The notes: generated by a model not told the origin, from the letters alone. DNA of 64,000 nucleotides from an uncultured Phycisphaerales bacterium (GCA_903845195.1 CAIMWO010000062.1:1-64000); one strand, 5' to 3'; positions 42,772 through 52,146 are shown, counted from the first letter of the stretch. Program-made: numbers and translations.

Positions 42772-43737
42772 TTACTTTGGACCTGCGACGGCCCAACTGC
42801 TTCCGCGATGGTTTCCGGCGTACCATGCGCTTGTGTCGACCAGATCGCCGGTGCCATTGGGTGTCTTATAAGTTGCGAAACGCACACTTCCGTCATTGAA
42901 GAGGGAATTGAACCCACTGTCATGAGTGGCGACAGGATTATCAAAGCGATCGGTGCCTTTCATCCAATGGTTTAGTTTGGGAGGATTCGGATCTTGATAA
43001 TAGCCGGCAATATCGGCCATGATGATCGAGCCGGGGGGATCCGTAATGAATCCTGCGGCAAAGGTACCGCCGTTATTGGCGAATCTGCGGGGGGCGTTAT
43101 TCACAGTTGCGTAGACGGGTTTGCCTTGATAGGCGTCGCTTGGTGCGGCTGAGGACCATAGCATCATTCCGGATGGCGGCGGATTGGTAGTTGAGTAACC
43201 TTCGGGATGGATGTAACCCGGCGAATTGCCATTGAAGTAGTTATATCCCATATTGGGGATGCGGACGCCAGAATCCCAGTTAGCCTGATTGGACCAAAAT
43301 TTGGTGGCGGATTCAAAGCCCTGAGTCAATTGAAACGTGGGGCAATAATAAATTTGCCAACTGACGGTGAAGAGTGTGGGGCCGCGGATCAGACAGTTTC
43401 CAAAGCCGGTCGGCCCAAAGGTCACCGAACCAGTTCCGCCGGCTGGCGGTCCTGAGTAGCGAGTCCCGTCGGAAGTAATACCGGCCCACATCTCACCAAG
43501 TCCGAGACCAACCACATCACCGTTGTTCATTTCACCATAAAGCGGATACCAGCCGGAATAGGTAATGGCATAGGCAGCGACGCCCGAATGTATCTGTCGC
43601 AGATTGGAGGAACAGACGACGATACGGGCTCGTTCCTGCGCAGAAACGATGGCATACATGCAGAGTACGACAATGATTACGAGGATCGCAACCACGGACA
43701 GGAGCTCGATCAATGTGAACCCGCGAGATCGTTTCAT
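42772..43737 (-). CDS. Exported protein with prepilin leader (type II secretion pseudopilin-like)
   Basis: 321 residues from ATG 43737 after GAGG. MKRSRGFTLIELLSVVAILVIIVVL is a type IV prepilin leader: cleavage after Gly, then Phe+1 and the Glu+5, followed by a long hydrophobic helix. The large C-terminal part (TYSGWYPLYGEMNNGDVVG..., FNSLFNDGSVRFATYK) has the H/N-x-DGSV ending typical of the planctomycete DUF1559-like pseudopilin group. These proteins are expanded in planctomycetes; their role is unknown. Partner of the next gene, 68 bases apart in the same direction. Confidence 0.75.
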   Translation of the reverse strand: MKRSRGFTLIELLSVVAILVIIVVLCMYAIVSAQERARIVVCSSNLRQIHSGVAAYAITYSGWYPLYGEMNNGDVVGLGLGEMWAGITSDGTRYSGPPAGGTGSVTFGPTGFGNCLIRGPTLFTVSWQIYYCPTFQLTQGFESATKFWSNQANWDSGVRIPNMGYNYFNGNSPGYIHPEGYSTTNPPPSGMMLWSSAAPSDAYQGKPVYATVNNAPRRFANNGGTFAAGFITDPPGSIIMADIAGYYQDPNPPKLNHWMKGTDRFDNPVATHDSGFNSLFNDGSVRFATYKTPNGTGDLVDTSAWYAGNHRGSSWAVAGPK

Positions 43738-43805
43738 ACTTGGCCTCAAAACCTACGCCATCATTCCCGCGGCGTTGCGGGCTCTCGTCCGAATCGTGTG
43801 ACCGA

Positions 43806-44948
43806 TCAATAGGGCATAATCTGCAGTGTGCCCGTTTGCGCCTGGGACGTTTCAGTGGGCAAAAGGATACTGTCATTGGCGTTGGACGGCGGCTCGCCGC
43901 CGTAGGTGTCCTGGGATCCGGAGATTGGGTCGGTGTAATCGCTGGCGCCATCCGGCGAGGGCGTGGAGGACGTGCTGTCGGGAATGGGCTTGGCGCGGGT
44001 GTAGATATTATCCCCGGCGACGCCGACGAAAGGTGTCTTCGTCCAATCGACGTTGCCGGCCACATACAGAACATTTTGGCCGACGCGGGCGTGGTTGGAA
44101 CTGTTGCCATTCAGCATGTCGAGAGAAGAGGAATTCCTGATGAGCGAGGAGAGGACGGGCGTCAGGCTCGGCGTATCGCCCGGGTTAAGGTCCGCGGCAA
44201 GCGCCATGCCCGGGGCCATCTTGGCGTTATAGACGTAATTCACGCCCATGCCATCCAGAACGAGATTTTGGTTTTGTGTGTAATGGCCTTTCCATGAAGA
44301 GGTGGAGTAGGGCAAGGCGACGCTGTAGGAAAGATTCTTCTTCTTGGTGAAATTGCTGCGCCAAGCCATGTTGGTGTCTTGTTTCCCATTATCCGAATAA
44401 GCGCCGTGAACGCGTTTCGGGGCAGATGCGCCGGCATCGGTGAAGCGCGTGGCTGGGAATTCGCCGACATCGGGGAAATAACCGGCGGCGCTGGGACAAA
44501 CAAACTGCTTGGAATTCATGCGGCCTTGTCGAACCAGGAGGAACAGGGCCGCAGTGACGTCATTGTCATAGGGGCGGGAATATTCGCCGTGGGAACCTGC
44601 GCCGCCATATCCGTCACCGGAACAGTTTTGAGCTGCAGTAGTGGTGCTGGTGTTGAAGGGGTCGTATCCGCGGGCGGCACTGAAGGCTACGACAGCAATA
44701 TAATTGGCCTTATTGTAGGTTCCGGTTGGCGTAGGGTTGTAATTGGTTCTCGGAAAGGATCTGGTATCAGCGAGATAGATGCGCATGGCCTTGCCCAAGG
44801 CGTTGAGATTTGTCGCACAAGTCGCTCGCCGGCTGCTTTCCACCGCCTTGGAAAGGACTGGAACCATGATTGCAATGAGCAGCGCGATAACGGCTACAAC
44901 GACCAGCAGTTCTATCAGCGAGAATGCGCGTATGCTTCGCATGGGCAT
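43806..44948 (-). CDS. Exported protein with prepilin leader
   Basis: 380 residues from ATG 44948, with GGAG 9 bases upstream (a second ATG is 6 bases on). The leader is MPMRSIRAFSLIELLVVVAVIALLIAIMVPVL; the residue before Phe is Ala rather than the usual Gly, which may slow processing by the prepilin peptidase. The rest is a Ser/Thr/Asn/Gly-rich secreted domain with few cysteines (CATNLNALGKAMRIYL, FVCPSAAGYFPDVGEF). It probably forms a pair with the downstream pseudopilin-like gene. Confidence 0.75.
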   Translation of the reverse strand: MPMRSIRAFSLIELLVVVAVIALLIAIMVPVLSKAVESSRRATCATNLNALGKAMRIYLADTRSFPRTNYNPTPTGTYNKANYIAVVAFSAARGYDPFNTSTTTAAQNCSGDGYGGAGSHGEYSRPYDNDVTAALFLLVRQGRMNSKQFVCPSAAGYFPDVGEFPATRFTDAGASAPKRVHGAYSDNGKQDTNMAWRSNFTKKKNLSYSVALPYSTSSWKGHYTQNQNLVLDGMGVNYVYNAKMAPGMALAADLNPGDTPSLTPVLSSLIRNSSSLDMLNGNSSNHARVGQNVLYVAGNVDWTKTPFVGVAGDNIYTRAKPIPDSTSSTPSPDGASDYTDPISGSQDTYGGEPPSNANDSILLPTETSQAQTGTLQIMPY

Positions 44949-45435
44949 GTATTCAGACTCCACCGCCACGGACAGCTGACCGCCGCCGTTGTGTACAATT
45001 GGGGCGATCTGTGCCATCTGATCGCCCACCATTCAGTTTTCTGCTTGTCTGACGAGTTTGTATTGCCATCAGCAAGAGATTGTTCAGAAAATTAATTATA
45101 CAGTTGTTACTGTGCGTTCTGGTCGCTGAAACTGATGAGTCTGCCTGCCCTTCATATCTTATACTGCGCATCTTTTCCGTTCAATTGATATTTCCCGATG
45201 AATTCGGAACGATTTTGATAGTGAGAATCAAACGAATAGGAAGGCAATTGCCCCACCAAAGGAACGCAATTGCGTTGGAGTGCCGCAAAATGATAAATAT
45301 AATTCGAGCAATATAAAGCCAGAAGTCCCGTCTGGGTTTCCTAAATATTTTTCGTGAGGGACTCATCTTGGTTGGGGGCGCAGACTGGGCGTTACCTCGG
45401 CAAGGCTGAATCACGCAGGGCCGCATTACGCTGGC
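44949..45435. other. AT-rich intergenic region, no gene seen
   Basis: 487 bases between the start of the prepilin-leader gene and the end of the aldo/keto reductase gene. The stretch 45080-45360 is clearly AT-richer than its surroundings. A minus-strand TATAAT is at 45095-45100 without a matching -35. Short open frames here have no family likeness or ribosome site. Confidence 0.45.
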
Positions 45436-46419
45436 TTAGCGTGGGACCGGGCCGGATTGAGGATCGCGGGCGAGGTTGCCGGGGGGATTGAGGGCGTCGA
45501 TGGCCTTGAGTTCGGCGGGGGTGAGTTGGAAGTTCATGGCTCCGAGGTTGTCTTTGAGTTGATCGACGGTGCGCGGACCGATGATGGGGCAGGTGACGCC
45601 GGGGACCTGGAGGCACCAGGCGATCGCGAACTGTGAAGAAGAGCAGCCACGGGCGTCGGCCATTTTGTCGACGGCTTCCATGATCGGCCACTGGACGGCG
45701 GGGAAGTCGGTTTTGTTTTGGGCGGCATACCAGGTGCCGACGGGAATTTTGCGTCCGCCGCGGGTGTAGGTGCCGGCGAGGCGTCCGCGGGCGACGGGGG
45801 CCCAGGTGATGGTCGCGACGTTGTACTTGATGCAGAAGGGGAGGACTTCTTCTTCGATGCGGCGGTCGATGATGTTGAGCTGGGGCTGTTCGACGTCGAA
45901 ACGCGCGGTGCCGAGCTTCTCAGCGGTGAAGTGGGCTTCGGCAAGTTGCCAGGCGGCGAAGACGGAGGAGCCGAGGTAAAGGACTTTGCCGGCGCGGATG
46001 AGATCGTCGAGTGCGCGGAGGGTCTGGTCGATGGGGGTGTCGTTATCGGGGCGATGAATGTGGTAGAGGTCGATGCGATCGGTCTTGAGGCGGCGGAGGG
46101 AATTTTCGACTTCCCGAACGATGTGCCAGCGATGGTTTCCCGCGTCGTTGATGTGGGGGGAGCGGCGGCCGTGGACTTTGGTGGACAATACGATCTTGTC
46201 GCGAACGTTAGTGTCGCGGACCCATTCGCCGATGATGTCTTCGGAGCGGCCGTCGTTGTAGACGTTGGCGGTATCGATGAAGTTGCCGCCGGATTCGAGG
46301 TAGCCGGCGAGGACGCGGCGGGATTCATGGACGTCGGAGCGTCCGCCAAAATTCATGGTGCCCAGGCACAGGGGGGTGACTTTGACACCGGTACGGCCGA
46401 GAACGCGGTACGTGGGCAT
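45436..46419 (-). CDS. Aldo/keto reductase
   Basis: 327 residues; GAGGAG lies 5 bases before the ATG. The (beta/alpha)8 NADPH-dependent reductase fold is clear: GTMNFGGRSD, catalytic Asp and Tyr in FIDTANVYNDGRSE, Lys in LSTKVHG, His in DLYHIHRPDNDTP, and the cofactor-binding end ITWAPVARGRLAG and PIIGPRTVDQLKDNLGA. This group (YajO-like or Kv-beta-like) reduces aldehydes of unknown identity. A CTAAAAC-type heptamer array lies just upstream. Confidence 0.88.
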   Translation of the reverse strand: MPTYRVLGRTGVKVTPLCLGTMNFGGRSDVHESRRVLAGYLESGGNFIDTANVYNDGRSEDIIGEWVRDTNVRDKIVLSTKVHGRRSPHINDAGNHRWHIVREVENSLRRLKTDRIDLYHIHRPDNDTPIDQTLRALDDLIRAGKVLYLGSSVFAAWQLAEAHFTAEKLGTARFDVEQPQLNIIDRRIEEEVLPFCIKYNVATITWAPVARGRLAGTYTRGGRKIPVGTWYAAQNKTDFPAVQWPIMEAVDKMADARGCSSSQFAIAWCLQVPGVTCPIIGPRTVDQLKDNLGAMNFQLTPAELKAIDALNPPGNLARDPQSGPVPR

Positions 46420-46437
46420 GGGGGCTCCTCAGCGAAA

Positions 46438-46465
46438 CTGAAACCTAAAAGATAAAACATAAAGC
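46438..46465. repeat. Heptamer array CTAAAAC, 4 copies
   Basis: CTGAAAC, CTAAAAG, ATAAAAC and ATAAAGC, 19 bases upstream of the aldo/keto reductase start. Confidence 0.65.
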
Positions 46466-46621
46466 GTTCATGCGGCGGTCGCAAGCGCTGCGTGGTTCCT
46501 TGTTGAGGCATGCGGCGACGCGAAAAGATGTGTGGATTGTTGAAGTGTGGAGTGGATTACATTAGGGTTAACGACTTGCGTCAAGTGGATACCCGGAGCC
46601 TATTTTGCGGAGAAAAGTGAA

Positions 46622-47926
46622 ATGAGCAATGCGCCCGTTTTCAAGAATGTGATTGTCCCCGCCAGCGGCAAGGCCATCACAATGGGGAGCGGCAACAAGG
46701 TGAATGTGCCGGACAATCCGATCATTCCGTTCATCGAGGGCGACGGGACGGGCCCGGACATCTGGCGCTCGAGCGTGCGAGTATTTGATGCGGCGGTGGC
46801 CAAGTGCTACGGCGGCAAGCGGAAGATCGCGTGGATGGAAGTCTATGCCGGCGGCAAGTCGTTCGACCTGTTCAAGACCGGCACGCCTGAGGGTGATGCG
46901 GCGGCGTGGTTGCCTGAGGATACGGTGACGGCGTTCAAGCATTTCCTGGTGGGGATCAAGGGGCCGCTGACGACGCCGGTGGGTGGCGGGATCCGTTCGT
47001 TGAACGTTGCGTTGCGGCAGATGCTCGACTTATATGTGTGTCTGCGTCCGGTGCGTTATTTTACCGGCGTTCCCAGCCCGGTGAAGCGGCCGGAAAAGGT
47101 GGACATGGTGATCTTCCGCGAGAACACGGAAGACATTTACGCGGGGATCGAGTGGGCGGCTGGTTCGCCGGAGGCCAAGAAGATTCTGGAGTTCATCAAG
47201 AAGGAATTCCCGAAGGTCTATGGCAAGGTGCGTTTTCCGGAGACGAGTGGGGTGGGCATCAAGCCGGTGTCGAAGGAAGGGACGGAGCGGCTGGTGGCCT
47301 CGGCAATCGATTATGCGATTGCCCACAAGCGGAAGAGCGTGAATATCGTCCACAAGGGCAACATCATGAAGTTCACCGAGGGGGCGTTCCGGGATTGGGG
47401 GTATGGTCTGGCCAAAGAGAAATACGGCGCGGTGGAGATCGACGGCGGGCCGTGGTGCCGGATTCCCGAAGGCAAGCCGGGCGCCGGGATCGTCATCAAG
47501 GACTCGATTGCCGACATCACGCTGCAACAGGTGCTGACGCGGCCGGAAGAGTTCGACGTCATTGCCACGCTGAATTTGAATGGCGATTATTTGAGCGATG
47601 CGTTGGCGGCACAGGTCGGCGGGATCGGCATTGCGCCGGGTGGGAATATCAACTATCACACCGGACACGCGATTTTCGAGGCGACGCACGGCACCGCGCC
47701 GAAATACGCCGACAAGGATCAGGTGAATCCCGGCAGCGTGATACTTTCCGGCGTGATGATGTTCGAGTATCTGGGCTGGCAGGAAGTGGCCGACGCCATT
47801 GTGAAGGGCCTGGAAGGCGCGATTGCCGCCAAGACGGTGACGTACGATTTTGCGCGGCAGATGGAAGGTGCGAAGCAGATCAAGTGCTCCGAGTTCGGGG
47901 ACGCGATCATCAAGCATCTGGGGTAA
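46622..47926 (+). CDS. icd: NADP-dependent isocitrate dehydrogenase
   Basis: 434 residues from ATG 46622, with GGAG 9 bases upstream. It oxidises isocitrate to 2-oxoglutarate in the citric acid cycle. [29 protein letters not shown] (S126, the position phosphorylated by AceK in E. coli), [37 protein letters not shown] and [28 protein letters not shown] are the classical bacterial Icd motifs; [18 protein letters not shown] binds the cofactor. Single gene with a strong terminator. Confidence 0.95.
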   Translation: MSNAPVFKNVIVPASGKAITMGSGNKVNVPDNPIIPFIEGDGTGPDIWRSSVRVFDAAVAKCYGGKRKIAWMEVYAGGKSFDLFKTGTPEGDAAAWLPEDTVTAFKHFLVGIKGPLTTPVGGGIRSLNVALRQMLDLYVCLRPVRYFTGVPSPVKRPEKVDMVIFRENTEDIYAGIEWAAGSPEAKKILEFIKKEFPKVYGKVRFPETSGVGIKPVSKEGTERLVASAIDYAIAHKRKSVNIVHKGNIMKFTEGAFRDWGYGLAKEKYGAVEIDGGPWCRIPEGKPGAGIVIKDSIADITLQQVLTRPEEFDVIATLNLNGDYLSDALAAQVGGIGIAPGGNINYHTGHAIFEATHGTAPKYADKDQVNPGSVILSGVMMFEYLGWQEVADAIVKGLEGAIAAKTVTYDFARQMEGAKQIKCSEFGDAIIKHLG

Positions 47927-47927
47927 T

Positions 47928-48269
47928 CTAAGGATTTGCGGAATGATGCTCATATAACGGGAAGCCCGACGCGGAACGGCCGCGTCGGGCTTTTTTGATG
48001 CGCCAGAGCAGGAGGGGCAGGGGGAGTATCGCGATCGCTTCTGATGCCCACAGGGGGAGACGGCGGGTTCTGTAGGAATCAGATTCCGGGGTGTTGGAGA
48101 ACGCGGTAATCGCCAGCGCGCCGCGATGGCTGACGAGATGGTAGGTCTGGTTGAACGCGGAGAAATCGAGGGAGCGGTTACGGTGATAAGTGTCGGCCCA
48201 GAGAAGGGCGTTGGCGATGGCGACGACCGACACGCCGGTGAAGAGCGAAATGTGCAGGGCTAGTTTCAT
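47928..48269 (-). CDS. Small membrane protein of unknown function
   Basis: 113 residues. A hydrophobic segment at 5-25 (HISLFTGVSVVAIANALLWAD), then a loop with FNQTYHLVSHRGALAITAF and a second helix near 75-90 (ASEAIAILPLPLLLWR). This shape (N-terminal helix, SxRG-type beta loop, C-terminal helix, basic tail) is common among planctomycete small proteins. The last 20 codons run through the icd terminator hairpin, so the tail RRGRSASGFP is written by the terminator. Divergent from an esterase gene. Confidence 0.55.
   Translation of the reverse strand: MKLALHISLFTGVSVVAIANALLWADTYHRNRSLDFSAFNQTYHLVSHRGALAITAFSNTPESDSYRTRRLPLWASEAIAILPLPLLLWRIKKARRGRSASGFPLYEHHSANP
47964..47996 (+). terminator. 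Terminator of icd
   Basis: GCCCGACGCG (47964-47973) pairs with CGCGTCGGGC (47981-47990) with a 7-base loop, then six T. It overlaps the 3' end of the small membrane gene on the other strand. Confidence 0.92.
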
Positions 48270-48298
48270 GGGTTTCCCTGAATTTATGAGAAATTCTA

Positions 48299-48326
48299 TT
48301 GAACTGTGAAGCCGCTGCGATATTAT
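48299..48326 (+). promoter_or_regulatory. Sigma-70-like promoter of the esterase gene
   Basis: TTGAAC (48299-48304), a 16-base spacer, and TATTAT (48321-48326), 41 bases before the ATG. A perfect palindrome starts at the next base. Confidence 0.6.
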
Positions 48327-48344
48327 AACCTAAATATTTAGGTT
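48327..48344. promoter_or_regulatory. 18-base perfect palindrome, candidate operator
   Basis: AACCTAAATATTTAGGTT reads the same on both strands and covers the expected transcription start, directly after the -10 box. A repressor bound here would block the esterase gene and perhaps the divergent small membrane gene. Confidence 0.6.
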
Positions 48345-48366
48345 TAGTACATTAGGAGCTGCGGCG

Positions 48367-49353
48367 ATGGTGCGTCAAGAGGAATCCGGCAGGACCGGGC
48401 GAAGTATTGTGGGCTTGGCGGCGTTGGGCCTGGTGGTAGTGTCAGTGGTGATCATGGCCCAGCGGCAGGTGGGGCATAAGCCGGAGATCGCGGGCCAGCC
48501 GGGATCGGCGGCGACAGGTGCCGGAGCTTCCACACGGCCGGCCGCGCCGCCCAACGCCATGGCGACCAATACCGTCGCGCACCTCGACATCGAATATGCC
48601 GCTCATGATCCGGTGCTCAATACACTCGATCTCTATGGGCCCGCGGATGCCAAGGGCGCTCCGGTCGTGATTTTTGTTCATGGCGGCGAATGGTCGCGCG
48701 GCGACAAACAGCCGGTGAGTTATAAACCGAAATTCTTCAACGAGAACGGAATCATTTTCATCACGACCAACTACCGGCTTTCACCGAAGGCGCCGCATCC
48801 GGCCCAGGTCGATGATGTGGCCGAGGCCGTGAAATGGGTGCATGACCATATCGGCGAGTACGGTGGCGATCCGGCGAAGATGGTTCTGATGGGGCATTCG
48901 GCGGGTTGTCATATTGTGACGTACGTGGGGCTCAATCCGGAACCGTTGGGGAAGGTGGGCTTGAAGCCGTCGGACCTCAAAGGGGTGGTGGCGTGGAGCG
49001 GCGGGATGTATGACTTGGCGGATCGCTACAAAGGCGGAGGCATGTATAAGCCATTCATCAAGGCCACGTTTGGCGAGGCGGAGGATGCCCAGCGCGCCGG
49101 GTCGCCACTGACCTACGCGGGCAATGCCAAAGACGGCCCGCGGTTTCTCATGGCCTCGACGGATGAGGAACGGGCCAAGACATCGCGGGAAGCATCTGAG
49201 AAAATGATCACGAAAATCATTGAGGCCGGCGGCAGCGCGAAGGCGGAAACTCTGGCCGGACGCAGCCATCGCGGTGCGATCGAGCAATTGGGAGCCCCCG
49301 ACGACAAGACTGGCGCAGAGCTTCTGGATTTCATTCATTCTGTGACGCGGTGA
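48367..49353 (+). CDS. Exported alpha/beta hydrolase (esterase/lipase type)
   Basis: 328 residues. A membrane or signal segment at 12-31 (SIVGLAALGLVVVSVVIM) is followed by a Gly/Ala/Thr linker. The hydrolase core has oxyanion HGGEW at 105-109, TNYRLSPKAPHPAQ, nucleophile S178 in GHSAG, and a last-strand His in GRSHRGAI. It resembles the BD-FAE and carboxylesterase group that act on small esters, including acetylated sugars. AGGAG precedes the ATG. Regulated, it seems, by the palindrome upstream; followed after 4 bases by a prepilin-leader gene. Confidence 0.82.
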   Translation: MVRQEESGRTGRSIVGLAALGLVVVSVVIMAQRQVGHKPEIAGQPGSAATGAGASTRPAAPPNAMATNTVAHLDIEYAAHDPVLNTLDLYGPADAKGAPVVIFVHGGEWSRGDKQPVSYKPKFFNENGIIFITTNYRLSPKAPHPAQVDDVAEAVKWVHDHIGEYGGDPAKMVLMGHSAGCHIVTYVGLNPEPLGKVGLKPSDLKGVVAWSGGMYDLADRYKGGGMYKPFIKATFGEAEDAQRAGSPLTYAGNAKDGPRFLMASTDEERAKTSREASEKMITKIIEAGGSAKAETLAGRSHRGAIEQLGAPDDKTGAELLDFIHSVTR

Positions 49354-49357
49354 AGCG

Positions 49358-50356
49358 ATGAAGACGCGACGCGGTTTTACGTTGATCGAACTGCTGGTGG
49401 TGGTGGGGATTCTGGCGCTGCTGATCGCGGTGCTGGTGCCGTCGCTGGGGCGGGCCAGGCAGCGCGCAATCGCGACGCGGTGCATGGCGAATCTGCACGG
49501 CATCGGGCGGGGATTGGTGATTTACGAGGCGCAGAATGATGGGTTTGTGGTGCCGTCGTACAACATGCCGCGGACGGCCAGCGGGGGGTATAAGTCTGCG
49601 GCATCATCGGGGGATTTGATCGACGGATGGGCGGCGATACTGGACCGGGCGGGGGTGGTGCCGGCATCCAAGAGCCCGACGAACAATATTTTTTTCTGTC
49701 CGAACACACTGGATATTTCCGGTATGGATGGCGGACAGACCAATTACGATTCAATGAAGCCGTCGGGCTATCAGAACTGGCCGATCGTGTTTACATCTGC
49801 CGGCGGTGACGGGGCAACGAAGTCGATGCCGGCGTCGTTGCCGATTCCGGGCTTTACGGATGGAAACAACCCCTATGAGCATTTGCTGCGCTGCGGGTAC
49901 TGGCTGAATGCAGACAATCCGATTGGCAATGCTCCCAAAGCCGTATCGGCCGGCGGCGCGCCTACGGCGCCGGTGGGGCAGTATTACACGCAAAGTGTTG
50001 GGTATGGACCATATCCAGACGGCTCGGCGATGGGACCGGTGAAATCGAGGAATTTCGTTCGGCCGCAGGCGCTCATCGTGGCGACGGATGGAATGTACAT
50101 GGGGCGGAATTCGGTGACGCAACTGGGGGAACAGCATCGGCGGATCGGGTACCGGCACCTTGGTGTTATTGCACGAACCTATGGCTATAAGGATGCCAGT
50201 CTCAACCCGGTCGCGGGATCGATCACGACCGACTCTACGGTGTCGAATGCGGTGTTTGCCGACGGCCATGCGGAGGCGATACGTTCCGAAGAGATGCCGC
50301 ATGCGAGCAAGACTGCCGAGAACGACGGGCCGTACAGTATGCTGTCAAGCCATTAG
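49358..50356 (+). CDS. Exported protein with prepilin leader and H-x-DG-type ending
   Basis: 332 residues. The leader MKTRRGFTLIELLVVVGILALLIAVLVPSL has Gly-1, Phe+1 and Glu+5. The C-terminal domain ends with SNAVFADGHAEAIR, the ADGH variant of the DUF1559-like ending. It starts 4 bases after the esterase stop, so the two are probably co-transcribed. No function is known for this planctomycete group. Confidence 0.78.
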   Translation: MKTRRGFTLIELLVVVGILALLIAVLVPSLGRARQRAIATRCMANLHGIGRGLVIYEAQNDGFVVPSYNMPRTASGGYKSAASSGDLIDGWAAILDRAGVVPASKSPTNNIFFCPNTLDISGMDGGQTNYDSMKPSGYQNWPIVFTSAGGDGATKSMPASLPIPGFTDGNNPYEHLLRCGYWLNADNPIGNAPKAVSAGGAPTAPVGQYYTQSVGYGPYPDGSAMGPVKSRNFVRPQALIVATDGMYMGRNSVTQLGEQHRRIGYRHLGVIARTYGYKDASLNPVAGSITTDSTVSNAVFADGHAEAIRSEEMPHASKTAENDGPYSMLSSH

Positions 50357-50510
50357 GAATTGCTGCGATATCGCATGACGTGTGGTGACGATAAGAATGC
50401 CCCTGGCACGAGCTGGGAGCGTCTCTTTTGCGGGGATTTGCCTCGGGTTGGTGGGAGTGCTATAAGGATGGACTTGTTACGAAAGTGTGGTTTTAAGGAC
50501 AGATGACGCA

Positions 50511-50918
50511 ATGGCAGACTTGAAGAATCAAAAGGTCCTGATCGTCGATGATGATCCGGATGTGGTGACGGCGATCACGATGTCTCTGAAGGATCAGGGG
50601 GCGTCGGTGTTTTCAGCGGTGGACGGGGCGCAGGCCGTGGAGATGTGCGAAAAGGAACAGCCGGACCTGGTGGTGCTGGACATGATGTTGCCGAAGCGGT
50701 CGGGGTTTTTGGTGCTGGAGCGGATCAAGGCCCGCAAGCCCAAGGGGAGCAAGCCTCGGGTGATCATGATCACGGGGAATCTGGGATCGCGGCATAAGAC
50801 GTATGCCGAGACGCTGGGCGTGGACGATTACATCAACAAGCCGTTCCGGATGGATCGGTTGCTGGGGAGCATTGTGAAGATACTGACGGCACCGCCGCCG
50901 ACTGCTCCTACAGCTTAG
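50511..50918 (+). CDS. Single-domain response regulator
   Basis: 135 residues from ATG 50511. Only a receiver domain: acidic pocket IVDDDPDVV, phospho-acceptor D57 (VVLDMMLP), Thr in MITGNLG and Lys in INKPF. No output domain, so it works by protein contact or as a phosphate sink. No kinase gene is adjacent. Ended by a strong terminator. Confidence 0.88.
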   Translation: MADLKNQKVLIVDDDPDVVTAITMSLKDQGASVFSAVDGAQAVEMCEKEQPDLVVLDMMLPKRSGFLVLERIKARKPKGSKPRVIMITGNLGSRHKTYAETLGVDDYINKPFRMDRLLGSIVKILTAPPPTAPTA

Positions 50919-50942
50919 CACGATCAATAGGTGGATTTTCTG

Positions 50943-50982
50943 CAGAGCCTGCGGACCCGCGTCCGCGGGCTCTGTTTTGTTG
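50943..50982 (+). terminator. Terminator of the response regulator
   Basis: A 13-base stem, 50943-50955 with 50962-50974 (one G-T pair), six-base loop, then TTTTGTTGT. Confidence 0.9.
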
Positions 50983-51139
50983 TGTGGTGAAGGCGGCGAT
51001 TCTGCCAGGAAGAGGGCGACGCCCTCCGGTAAGGAATCGGCGAGGCGGCGGGAACATTTGGCCGATAAAGGGTAGGCCGGTTGATTTGTGGGTGGGCACA
51101 TCATATCATCCGTCTATCCGGATGAAAGGATTAAGTCTT

Positions 51140-52054
51140 ATGCATATCCAGGATGTGTTTGCGAATCATCGCACGACCTTCTCGTTCGAGTTTTTCCCGC
51201 CGAAGGATGATCAGGCGGCCGAGACGCTGTTTGGGCACATCAAGGATCTGGAGGGGCTCAAGCCGAGCTTTGTGAGCGTGACCTACGGGGCGGGAGGCTC
51301 GACACGGGAACGGACGCACAACCTGGTGGTGCGGATCAAAGAGACGACCGCGCTGAATCCCGTGCCGCACTTGACGTGCGTGTGTCATGGCGAGGCGGAT
51401 GTGCGGGGAATTCTGGAACGGTATGCAGAGCATGGGGTGGGGAATATCCTGGCACTGGGAGGCGATCCGCCACGAGACCTGGCGGGTTACAACCGGGCGG
51501 CCGATGCGTTTCAGCATGCAGCGAATCTGGTGGGGTTCATTCGGCAGTTCAATAGGAGCGGAGTGCATCGGGATAAGCGGGGCTTTGGGATCGGAGTGGC
51601 GGGTTTTCCGGAAGGGCATCCGGCGACGCCGAACCGGGTGCTGGAGATGGACTATCTGAAGGCGAAGGTGGAGGCGGGGGCGGACTACATTGTGACGCAG
51701 TTGTTTTTTGAGAATCGGGATTTTTACGATTTTCGGGAGCGGTGCGAGCTGGCGGGGATCAAGGTGCCGATCATTGCCGGCGTGATGCCGGTGACAAGCT
51801 TGGGAACGTTCAAACGGATTCCGGAACTGGCGCTGGGCGCGCGGTATCCGGCGAAGTTGCTGCGGGCGATTCAGCGGGCTGGGACGGATGCCGAGGCGGT
51901 GAAACGCGTGGGGATTCACTGGGCGACGGAGCAGTGCCGGGATTTGCTGGACAATTCCGTGCGCGGGATTCATTTTTACACGCTGAACCATTCGTATGCG
52001 ACGCGCGAGATCTACAAGAGCCTGGGCGCGAAGGATTCGGCGGGGCTGCGGTGA
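51140..52054 (+). CDS. metF: 5,10-methylenetetrahydrofolate reductase
   Basis: 304 residues from ATG 51140, set by AAAGGA 9 bases upstream (alternative ATG 51122). FAD enzyme that makes 5-methyl-THF for methionine synthesis. Motifs: FSFEFFPPKDDQAAETLF (catalytic Glu), FVSVTYGAGGSTRERT, HLTCVCH, ILALGGDPP, IGVAGFPEGH, LKAKVEAGADYIVTQLFFENRDFYDF, VPIIAGVMPVTS. Single gene; no riboswitch was recognised in its leader. Confidence 0.94.
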   Translation: MHIQDVFANHRTTFSFEFFPPKDDQAAETLFGHIKDLEGLKPSFVSVTYGAGGSTRERTHNLVVRIKETTALNPVPHLTCVCHGEADVRGILERYAEHGVGNILALGGDPPRDLAGYNRAADAFQHAANLVGFIRQFNRSGVHRDKRGFGIGVAGFPEGHPATPNRVLEMDYLKAKVEAGADYIVTQLFFENRDFYDFRERCELAGIKVPIIAGVMPVTSLGTFKRIPELALGARYPAKLLRAIQRAGTDAEAVKRVGIHWATEQCRDLLDNSVRGIHFYTLNHSYATREIYKSLGAKDSAGLR

Positions 52055-52118
52055 AGGGTGCGGGGAGAATTTTCAGGATTCGATTTTCTGGTTTCTAGGA
52101 TAGCGGTGGGCATCGATC

Positions 52119-52146
52119 TTCTTGCTTCTTGATTCTTTGCTTCTTT
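52119..52146. repeat. Heptamer array TTCTTGC, about 4 copies
   Basis: TTCTTGC, TTCTTGA, TTCTTTG and CTTCTTT after metF. It is the reverse complement of the AGAAGCA family at 11471-11512. Confidence 0.7.

Noticed and set aside
45181-45426. An 81-codon frame in the AT-rich gap
   Set aside because: No ribosome site, composition like non-coding DNA and no likeness to any family.
50983-51139. A SAM or cobalamin riboswitch before metF
   Set aside because: The leader is short and shows no conserved riboswitch core, only a few weak stems.
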